Positions 55,421 to 64,000 of a stretch of 64,000 nucleotides of DNA are shown piece by piece. Each line of letters begins with the position of its first letter. The stretch's first letter is position 1. Source of the stretch: Marsupella aquatica (Eukaryota > Marchantiophyta); assembly GCA_973895155.1 (NCBI GenBank), contig OZ316899.1:12276001-12340000 (forward strand), given 5' to 3'. The translations under genes were made by a program, and so were the position numbers. The notes below the pieces were generated by a model. That model ran no database searches, was not told where the DNA came from, and worked only from the letters and a program-made list of their open reading frames with translations.

Positions 55421-55514
55421 AACGGCGGTGGATGAATAAGGAGCAAATGTGCGAGCTGGGATCAAAGCTGGCATGAGGAGTGAAGTGTTGATGCAATGCA
55501 AGAGAATGGCTTGC

Positions 55515-55523
55515 CTTTTATAC
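55515..55523 (-). promoter_or_regulatory. TATA box of A-type LTR (A4)
   Basis: GGTATAAAA on the minus strand, about 95 bp before the ATG of the A4 frame; conserved in A1-A3. Confidence 0.6.
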
Positions 55524-55882
55524 CCTGAGGACTTGTCGGCCGATTGGCCCCTCCTCCTTTCTGATAGGCTGATCCTTTCACACTTGCAGTGTACCAGCCA
55601 CTCCGCAGGTCCGGATCAGGGCGTGTCAGAGAGCCGCCTCCTTGATCTGTTATATGGACCCAAAGGAGATGTCCATAACACGATCATAACCCGGCGGTAC
55701 GGGTGGAGCTCCGCCGCCAGCCTGAGCGTGAATGCTTCTTATTGACTATTGGTGTCCTATTTATGATTACTACCTCCTTTAGTGTTGTTATGCTAATAAC
55801 TATGGACTACTAAGTCCATAGCGCGCATGCTAAGCACGGATTAGGCCAGATTACTCATTACCGCTGTGCTGGCGGTGTCACA

Positions 55883-56158
55883 CTCTTGTCGTAGGTGAGA
55901 CACATAGTCCTGAAACAATATAGCTTATCCGACCTTGACACCGGTTTGGATAGTCTGCAATACAGGGGGAAATGCCTCTTGTTGTCACTATTGTTACTAT
56001 CCAAACCCTACTTCCTTAACGACAATCTTCACTGAGCATTCCACAAGGACTGACTTATCAGAATGGGAAAAGAATGTTGCACATCAACGCGGTTCTACTT
56101 GCGAGAGTGCACGCCATGTATCTGAGTAATGTTCTCCCCCCTCCCACTTCAGTCTGGG
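55883..56158. other. No gene recognised
   Basis: About 280 bp between the A4 LTR border and the first E copy. No ORF, repeat or RNA gene is seen. Confidence 0.4.
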
Positions 56159-58310
56159 GGGTTTAAATATTATACTTTACAATTGTCCTAAGAATGGGGC
56201 AATGGCCACCTTGATCCTAACAAACTATCTCCTCTTCCTAACGTAGAGCTATTTGCCGCTCCTACAATCTTCTTCTCACGCAGGCGGCCGCCCTAATTCT
56301 CTTTCATGCACGGCCTCCCACTCAACTGCCTCTACATCTCTTGCCGCCACTACATTAATTTGACAACAAGCCTAGTGCTGGCAACGCAACTCATTCCACT
56401 GCCTTAGGCGTCATTCTTCCCTCTCCCCCGGCGTCTCGCCCGCGATCACCCACCAGTTGTGGTATTCTTTGTAAACGTTAGTTTCCCACTCCTCTTCCAG
56501 CTCGATTTCTTCATCCATAGTGTCAGGATTGGGTTGGTATACCATTATGTACGCCCGGGTGGGCGCTGGTGGTCCGTCACATCTAATTATGGGGTCTTCC
56601 CCCTTCAAGAACTCAATATCTATTAATAGATTGTACATCCGTGTGGCTGCTGGTCCCGCCCAGCTAAACAGCTTCCACATAATCATCCCTTTACACTTCA
56701 TCTCTCCATTAAGACCCGCATCGACCTCGCCTGCTCATTTGGATTGATCCACTACCTCAATTAAGGAACTTGCAAAACATTACCACCGAAAGTAGCAGGG
56801 ATCCACAAGTGACTGCCCGAAAGGGTATCGGCGTGTAAGAGCATTTATCCACCGCCAGAGTTGAGCTAGAAGACTTGATGGAGGGTTGTCTTCATGCTAG
56901 GGCAGTCTCATCCAAACTCGGGGGTCATGCTGCCACATTGAATGATATATAGCTATAGGGTTGGTCTCCAAGTGTAGACCAAACCCGTCATCATCTACAA
57001 GGTCTCGGAAGAACTGGTGCGGCGTCCGGAAGGCTATAGGTCCAAAATAATTTCCTAATCTATGATTATGTACACTCGCTTCTAACCACCTAATTATATT
57101 CTCCATAGGGGTTACCCTTTCCCAAAATGATGTCTTCTCCCAAATACCCACACGTAAATCACTCGGATCGAAGGGAAACTCGTCGGTTTGGATAGTATCC
57201 CTTGCACAGGCCATTGCGGCCGGATCCCTTCCTAGCGAATAAAAGTGGGTCATGACAATGTGACTAAATTGGGGTATATAGGACAGGAAGGTCTACAAAG
57301 CTCATTCATTCATTGGATACTATAAGATGGGAGGTGTAGTGGGGATTGAAGATAACCTGCATCCCGTTCCTCTCTGTATTGTGCCACCCTGTCGTCTGGA
57401 GAAGAGTAACCAGGCGAGGGAGTGTATACTTCCCACAATTGGTTTGGATCTCCCTTGCCGCCCAGGACTGCATTACTACCTCTACTAAATTGAAGACTTT
57501 CCTATGTAATGCTAAACTATAGAACCAGTGAAGCTTTCGTACCGAACAGTCGGGATGCGTGGTGTTTGCATCTGCCATGAGTGCTATGTAATGAGGGTGG
57601 CCAGCGTGCTCTCTCTCTAGTTTGGATAGCAAGCTTTGCGTAACTCTGCTATTGGCCCTCCCTCCTAATCTAAAGTATAAGTCTTCGGGGTGGGTGAACT
57701 TTATGGCTCCTGACCACTCAAAGAACGACAACATAAACCTAATCCAAACCGGGATGTCATACCATATCCGGTCACAATCATTTGGACGAATGGCCCTCTT
57801 ATTAACTCCGGCTGCCGCCAAAATAATACGAAGGGTTTCTAAACCCATAGCTTCATCAATCTTGACAGCATTCTGAGATGCTATCCTCTGCCCCGTGAAT
57901 ATCTTCCACAAGTTCACGCTCACCTTTTTGAGTTGTTCCAGCTTCCTCTTGTGCACCGGATCTGCTAGTGCCTCCTTCAACAATTTAGCCGTCGTGGCAG
58001 CTTTGTCTCTCAAACTCTGTACTTCCAGATCCCAGGCCTCATAGGTGTCCTTTGGAATCCAAACCACCTTACTGCATTGCTAGATGAGCTCCTTACCAGC
58101 GATGTCTTGCAGCCATTTTGTCCTCTCTCTTTCTCTCCTTCCTTCTTCTTTCTCCAACGCAGCAACGTATGCCTATTTCTCCTCTAGTTGCTCTTGTAGC
58201 CTGCAATTTGTTTTCTCCGCTTCTTGGAGCCTCTTCTCCCACTCCAAAGCCCCAGTCTGGCTGATGCCTCTTTCTCAGCAAGCACTTTTGTTGTCTTCCC
58301 TTGCACAGCC
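56159..58310 (-). pseudogene. E1: coiled-coil protein gene, tandem copy 1 (partial)
   Basis: Minus-strand coding from about 58300: a coiled-coil end (broken), WIPKDTYEAWDLEVQSLRDKA, LEQLKKVSVNLWKIFTGQRI, DEAMGLETLRIILAAAGVNKRA, VWIRFMLSFFEWSGAIKFT and LHWFYSLALHRKVFNLVEVV. Then come MTHFYSLGRDPAAMACA, GIWEKTSFWERVTPMENIIRW and a last part with GMIMWKLFSWAGPAATRMYN and YIMVYQPNPDTMDEE. One stop and frameshifts break it. The N-terminal region present in E2 is absent. Function unknown; no known enzyme motif. Confidence 0.55.
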
Positions 58311-58314
58311 GGCT

Positions 58315-58392
58315 AGTCGGACAGTCGGATTGTCGGACAGTCGGATTGTCGGACAGTCGGATTGTCGGATAGTCGGATTGTCAGACAGTCGG
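58315..58392. repeat. 16-bp microsatellite at the E1/E2 junction
   Basis: About five copies of GTCGGACAGTCGGATT or close variants. E2 has one related stretch (CAGACAATCGGATTGCC near 60542) at the equivalent place, so the array appears to have expanded from coding sequence. Confidence 0.9.
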
Positions 58393-61300
58393 TTTAAATA
58401 CTTTACAATCGGTCCTAAGAATGGGGCAATGGCCACCTTGATCCTAAACAACTATTTCTTCTTTCTAACCTAGTTCTACTCGCCAATCCTTCAATCTTCT
58501 CTTCAAGCAGGCGACGGCCCTAATCCTCTCTCATGTGTGGCCTCCCACTCGACTGCCTCTGCATCTCTTGCCGCCAATGCATCAATTTGATGGCGAGCCT
58601 AGCGCTGGTGACGCAACTCATTCCGCTGCCTTAGGCGTCGTTCTTCCCTTTCCCCCGGCGTCTTGCCCGCGATCACCCACCACCTGTGGTACTCTTTGAA
58701 AACATTAGTCTCCCATTCCTCCTCCAGCTTGATATCTTTGTCCACGGTGTCAGGGTTGGGTTGGTATACCATGATGTACACCCGAGTGGGCGCTGGTGGT
58801 CCTTCGCATCTAATTATGGGGTCCTCCCCTTTCAAGAACTCAACGTCTATCAATAAATTGTACATCCGCACAGCTGCTGGTCTCGCCCGACTAAACAACT
58901 TCCACATAATCATACCTTTACATTGCATTTCCCCATTAAACATGTCAACCTCGCCTGCTTGTCCGGATTGATCCACTACCTCAATTAAAGAACACGCAAA
59001 ACAGTACCACCAAAAGTAGCGGGGGTTTGCATGTGAATGCCCAGAAGGATATCAACATGTCAGGGCATTTATCCATTGCTTGAGTTGAGCCAGAAGGCTT
59101 AATGGTGGATCGTCCTCATGCTGGGGCAGTCGCATCCAAACCCGGGGATCATGCTGCCATGTCGAGTGATATACAGCTATAGGATTGGTCTAAGTATAGA
59201 CCAAACATGTCCTCATCTACAAGTTCCTGGAAGAACTCGTGTGGAGTCTAGAAGGCCGCAGGTCCAAAGTAATTTCCTAATCTATAATATGTACACTTGT
59301 TTCTAGCCATCTAATTACATTCTCCGTAGGGGTTACCCTTTCCCAAAATGATGTCTTCTCCCAAATACCCACACGTAAATCAGCCGGATCAAAGGGAAAC
59401 TTGTCAGTTCGGATAGTATCCACTGCACAGGCCACTGCGGCCGGATCCCTACCTAGCGAATAGAAGTGAGTCACGAAAAGGTGACTGAACTAGGGTAAGA
59501 CAGGAAGGTCTATGAAGCTCATCCACTCATTGGATACTATAAGGTGGGAGGTGAAGTAGGGACTGAAGATAACCCGCCTCCCATTCCTCTCTATATTGTG
59601 CCATCCTGCCGTTTGGAGAAAAGTAACCAGACAAGGGAGTGTATACTTCCCACAGTTGGTTTGGATCTCCCTTGTCGCCCAAGACTTCATAATTATTTCT
59701 ACTAAATCAAAGACTTTCCCATGTAATGCTAAACTATAGAACCAATGAAGCTTCTATGCCGGACAATCGGGTTGCATGGTGTTTGCATCCGCCATCAGCG
59801 CTATGTAATGAGGGTGGCCAGCGTGCTCTCTCTCTAGTTTGGATAGCAAGATTTGTGTGACTCTGCTGTTGGTCCCCCTTCCTAATCTAAAGTACAAGTC
59901 TTTGGGTTGGGTGAACCTTATAGCTCCTGACCACTTGAAGAACGACAACATAAACCTGATCCGGACCGGGATGTCATACCATACTTGCTCACAATCGTCC
60001 GGATGAATGGCCCTCTTGTTAATCCCTACTGCAGCTAAAATAATACAAAGGGTTTCTAAACCCATAGCTTCATCAATCTCAATAGCATTTTGGGATGCTA
60101 TCTTCTGTCCTGTGAATATTTTCCATGAGTTCACGCTCACCTTCTTAAGTTGTTCCAGCTTTCTCTTATGCACCGGATCTGCTAGTGCTTCTTTAAACAA
60201 TTTAGCCACGTACCATGGCAGCTTTGTCTCTCAAGCTTTGTACTTCCAAATCCCAGGCCTTGTAGGTGTCCTTCGGGATCCAAACCGCCTTAATGCATTG
60301 TTGGATGAGCTCCTTACCAGCTACATTTTGCAGCCATCTTGTCCTCTCCCTCTCTCTTCTTTCTTCTTCTTTTTCTAACGTAGCAACGTATGCCTGCTTC
60401 TCTTCTAATTGCCCTTGTAGCTCACAATTTATTTTCTCCGCTTCTTGGAGCTTCTTCTCACACTCCAAAGCCCCCAGTCTGGCTGACGCCTCCTTCTTGG
60501 CGAGTACTTTTGCAGCTTTCCCTTGCGCAGCCAGCTGGTCAGACAATCGGATTGCCAACTGTTCTCCTTCTCCTACCCTTTGCTCCAACCCTTCAATTTC
60601 TCTCTGCAGCTCGTCGGCCTTCTATTGGGATACAAAGCCACAATGCATGTTGGGCGGTCACCTCCTTCAACTCTTCACAGAGTTTCCGCCGGATGCTCTA
60701 TTCATGTCGTAGCTACTGGCCCATTTGCTCGAGGGTTGCTTTTGTCTTCCGGACCTCAGTTTGTAGGTCCGCCTCCCCTTCTTTAGAGGTGGCCATGCGG
60801 TGGCCCCATTCTTCCTCCTTATCGGCCAGTAGCTTTTGCAGCTTCTCTCTCTTGTTGGGCCCTTCCTAGCTTGATCTTTAGAGCTTGTGTCCTAACCTCT
60901 CTGTCCGGACCTCCTCCTGGGCCTGCTGTAGGGTTGTGGTTGCTTCTTCATATTTCTGCCTCTCCTGATCCAGTAATCCTTTTGTTTCTGTCATCTACTT
61001 CATATATCATAATTTTGTTGGACGCGGATTTCTTCTGTACTTTCTCGAGGAGTTGTGCAACCTTCTCTTCCAATTTGCTCATCTTCTCTGTGTTACGAGT
61101 CTTGCCCTCAAACTCCACGACTATTATCCTTGCCATTGTCTTGGCCTCTTTCAAATCCCTCAACCAGTAGCGTAGGTCCTTGGTGTTGGGGACTGGCTTC
61201 CCGATAAAAGCCAGGCGTTGAGCAAAAGTCTTCAATATATTCTGCCAGGTTGGTAGTGTCTGGGAGTTTAGATAGCGAGGGTTGTTGGAAGGTGGCTTCC

Positions 61301-61972
61301 CTCCTTTCTTCTTCTTCTTCTTCTTCTTCATCTGGGAGATTCACCGCCCTCCTCTTTCTCTTGAGGCTCTTACGACATTGTTCGGCTTGCTCGCTCAGGT
61401 TCCGGAGGTCCTCTACTCCTCCTTTGCTTCCTGCATCCAAATTTAGGGGTGCTTCCCCCTCTTCTTCCTCTTCATCGTCCTCATCGTCCTCCTTGTTGTA
61501 CTTCGGTGAATCTACATTGACATTGGCTGTGGATCCCAACGCTGTCCCAACCTGCGGTATCCCCGGGGCCTCTACTCGATCCTCTGGCTCTGATTCATCT
61601 GAGTCTGAATTGTCCTGTGGAGCCCTACTGATTGTCTCCTTGACACCAAACACATTGTGCACTATAACTCCCAACTGATATGCTAATAGCGATGGGAACT
61701 TTGGACAGCCCTTTGAATTGATCATAGCGGATACACTTGCCTTCCATAACTAAAGTGGGTGGAGGCATCCCACAAACAGAGCTCTTGCGATGGCAATTTT
61801 TGGAAAGGTGGCATGATGGTATCCACTCTTAACCATCACCCACTTGATGCAAAATTCTATAAAGTTCTGATACTCCTTGTGCTGGATGGCCCCATAGTGC
61901 ATGTTTTTGCGGTTTATCCGGACCTCCGTCTGTTGCAAGAAGGCCGCCACACCCTCTTTCTTGATTGGGTCT
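58393..61972 (-). pseudogene. E2: coiled-coil protein gene, tandem copy 2
   Basis: From 61972 to 61750: an N-terminal part (YGAIQHKEYQNFIEFCIKW) ending in a stop. Then a segment with a basic patch KSLKRKRRAVNLPD beside Glu and Asp runs, SLSKLPDTTNLAEYIEDF, LPTWQNILKTFAQRLAFIGK, and a broken coiled coil (61080-60350). The globular C-terminal part matches E1 (VWIPKDTYKAWDLEVQ to YIMVYQPNPDTVDKD). A CTT run (about 61304-61330) encodes Lys or Glu runs depending on frame. It resembles the A and B proteins in layout but not detectably in sequence. B5 cuts its 5' end. Confidence 0.55.
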
Positions 61973-64000
61973 TGTGGTGCGTCCCATGGCTCCCCAAACC
62001 CAAGAAACCCCCCCCGCACAAGCCAATTCCCGCAGGTTTCGTCCTTGACGAGGCCATTAGCGGCATGGGACGCTGCTAATCTCCTCTACTACTACTATTA
62101 ACATTTTACACACATATACTGGACAGATCCTTCATCGGGTCATGAGATACTTAGCCGACCTATTCTAGGCCCTCCCTTGTATTCCTCTCCTGGTCTTCCA
62201 TTAGGTATGTTTGGATTCGCCGCCAGAATGATCCCCAATTGGCTTGGTTAAGCCGCTAAGACCTCTCTCAACTCGACACATCCAACTCTCACTCCCTTGC
62301 TACTTCCCTTCATTGATGTGGGCACTCTTCACACAAGTTAATGCGACACACAAATAGGAAAATGACTCCTTCTGACCGAGTTATACCATGCACTTGCCAT
62401 ACAAACAGTACATCTCATACACAAGCTCTGCGAACTAAGCCGTGAGGCCAACTCTATTCAGTTCTTAGGCATGAGGAAACATGAATATACACAAGGGTCA
62501 CTATATAACTAACCGAGAGCTTCTCTTACTACTTGATCCCAGCCCTGCTAGTGCAACTAAAAACTTGCTAAAGAAGAGGCCCTGAACTCCCCGCAGCCCA
62601 GGTACTTATCCTGGTTGTGGATCCGCCTGATTCCTTGCAGCGTAAGCCTGATCTACTTATCTATAATCTACCTAACTGTAATCTACCTATGTACAGCGAG
62701 GCAGGAGCACAAGTGTCGCCCTTACTTGTGGATCCGCAATCCCACTAATCTAAGTGTCAGGGCCGTCTCCTGGTCCTGATCCTTAGTCTAAACTTGGAGA
62801 TCAACGCCCACCCTGCCCACTCATGCCTCCTACCTCCACGTCTACCCTCCCTAAAAGGGATGGCTCCCTTACACCGTCACAACCCCGGTGGCTGGTCCTC
62901 AATGGACGCCCCCAATGCTTCCTCCGCAGCCACTGCCGTTGGTCCGTCCTCTGACAGATTACCTACCCCGGACCGAGTCAACTCTTCATCGGCGTGACTG
63001 GGTCCACATTCGGCTTCGGTCTCAGCATTGGCCACGGCCTCCCCGGCATGTTCTAGTGGAGGATCTGGTACCTCGGCTTCATTACTGGTTGTCCCGGCCT
63101 TGGACTTGCATCCCCACTTCCTAGGACTGGTGGATCCACCGCCTTGTCGATGCCGGAGGTTGGTGCCGGGTTTATCTTCTTGGTCACAATGGCTTGAGAA
63201 GCCGTATAACTCCCAGACCCAAAAGGTTTCCGCTTCTTCTTCTTCCCTATTTCGACAACTGGTCCCTTCCCCTTGCTGCCTACCTCCGGCACCGGGGCGT
63301 GTGTCTCGGCTTGTCTTTCGGCCAGTACCCCTCCTGGTAACGGAGTTCCCACAATTGGAGTTGGACCAGATGAAGCTAAGCACTTAAATACTGCGGCCTG
63401 TTTCTTCAGCCGCTCCGTTTGGTTGTCGGCCCGCCGTTGTAAGTTCTCCATCTTCCTGGTGGTTTCTTCCAACTCCTCCTGGGCTTCCTCCAGGTCCTTC
63501 CGTCCCTCCTGCAGCTCCTTTTTGGCTTCTTCCAATTCCAATTTTAAGGTAGCCCTCTCCTCCTGGGTTGCTCTTAGCTCCTTGTCGAGCTCTGCTACAA
63601 CCTCAGACTCCATCTTATTCATCTTGGCATAAGTCTGGTCGAGTTGGTCGTCCTTTTCACGCAGGTCGGCCTTGAAGCTGGCCGTCAGGGATGCAAGCTC
63701 CTGCTGCAGCGCAATAATCCCTTGATAGGATTTCCCTAACTCAGCTTCCTTCTGTTCAAGGGCTCCGCGGATATCTTCGAGCTCTCCTTTCAACACCCTC
63801 TCCCTTCTCTGAGTCTCCGCCATGGCCTGGTTGTTGGCGGTTATGTGGACCTCCTCTGCGTCCCTCAGCCCCTGCTTCCACTTTTCCCTGTCCTTGACCG
63901 CGTTGGCCAACTCTCCTTGGGTCCGAGTCAGTTTATCCTTGATAATCTGATTGCCAGACTGAGCGGCATCCAATTGTCCTTGCATGATGTTTAGCTCATG
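61973..64000 (-). mobile_element. B5: B-type LTR, running off the window
   Basis: It begins TGTGGTGCGTCCCATGG at 61973, the reverse complement of the B LTR 3' end, and inserts into the E2 coding region. The near-palindrome is at 62215-62229. The 3' non-coding part extends to about 62870, followed by the B protein frame. The 5' end is beyond 64000, so a solo LTR cannot be told from a full element. Confidence 0.8.
62877..63985 (-). pseudogene. LTR-encoded B protein, coiled-coil part (copy B5)
   Basis: A 310-codon open frame from 63985 covers the B coiled coil (QGELANAVKDREKWKQGL, ELRATQEERATLKLELEEA), then VFKCLASSGPTP and a basic KKKKRKPFGSGS patch. A frameshift near 63120 leads to the terminal part with EALGASIEDQPP. 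It closely matches the C-terminal parts of B1 and B3. Confidence 0.7.

Larger units (their letters stand above)
34011..55882 (-). mobile_element. A4: A-type LTR fragment, split by A3
   Basis: Pieces at 34011-34612 and 54524-55882 rejoin once A3 and one CAATG duplication are removed. The first base on the minus strand is 55882 (TGTGACACCGCC). It has a TATA box at 55515-55523 and a frame starting at 55420 with ATG (MSITIMSGLALRFWLQF). The central domain at 34011-34610 includes LPWNTCRYYG and KFHEEMERQRK. It breaks at 34010 against gypsy3, so its 3' half is lost. It has the only clear ATG among the A copies. Confidence 0.75.

Noticed and set aside
61250-61678. Poly-Ser plus-strand protein at 61250-61678
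   Set aside because: It is the antisense of the Glu/Asp runs in E2, arising from CTT repeats.
1-64000. tRNA, rRNA, snRNA or bacterial-type operons
   Set aside because: None was recognised by eye. Primer-site-like sequences are retrotransposon features, not tRNA genes. A tRNAscan or Infernal search would be needed to exclude small RNAs fully.

Overview
This is a nuclear, repeat-dense stretch from a large-genome eukaryote, most likely a streptophyte (land plant or charophyte alga). The evidence is the set of Ty3/gypsy polyproteins with plant-style integrase and RNase H, a plant-L1-like LINE with an endonuclease, RT and zf-RVT finger, a Copia-type polypurine tract/LTR junction, and GT-AG introns. 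I cannot name the genus. I see no bacterial, organellar, rRNA or tRNA genes. Nearly everything is a transposable element, and most are broken by stops, frameshifts and later insertions.

Layout. 1-3.6 kb: a split transposase-like gene on the minus strand with recognisable introns, one of them filled by a minisatellite. 3.6-5.3 kb: unassigned DNA, a 147-bp tandem repeat and a Copia LTR. 5.3-29.4 kb: a 5'-truncated gypsy element (gypsy1, +) in three pieces. Its first gap holds an AT-rich solo LTR (X), which itself carries a solo LTR of gypsy1's own family (B1). Its second gap holds a complete 14.2-kb gypsy element (gypsy2, -) with LTRs A1 and A2 and a perfect 5-bp target duplication. 29.4-34.6 kb: gypsy1's 3' LTR (B2), joined to an inverted fragment of LTR B4 and gypsy3, then to part of an A-type LTR (A4). 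34.6-54.5 kb: one solo A-type LTR (A3) that has received four insertions (non-autonomous gag/protease element C, solo LTR D, solo LTR B3 and a LINE). Subtracting them leaves about 3.9 kb, the length of intact A2. 54.5-55.9 kb: the rest of A4. 55.9-62.0 kb: two tandem copies of a third coding unit (E). 62.0-64.0 kb: another B-type LTR (B5, -).

The most unusual feature is that the LTRs of two related gypsy families (A about 3.9 kb, B about 4.6 kb) each carry a long protein-coding frame, separate from gag-pol. Each LTR protein has an N-terminal globular part, a Pro-rich or acidic linker with basic patches that look like nuclear localisation signals, a domain containing an FGLP motif, and a long C-terminal coiled coil. 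A-type LTRs also have a conserved TATA box upstream of the frame, and both families (plus a third LTR, F) share a near-palindrome, TTCCGGCGGCGGAA, near the 3' end. Element E has a similar overall architecture. This is the best candidate for an undescribed system in the window: retrotransposons whose LTRs express their own accessory protein, so that every solo LTR left in the genome is also a gene.
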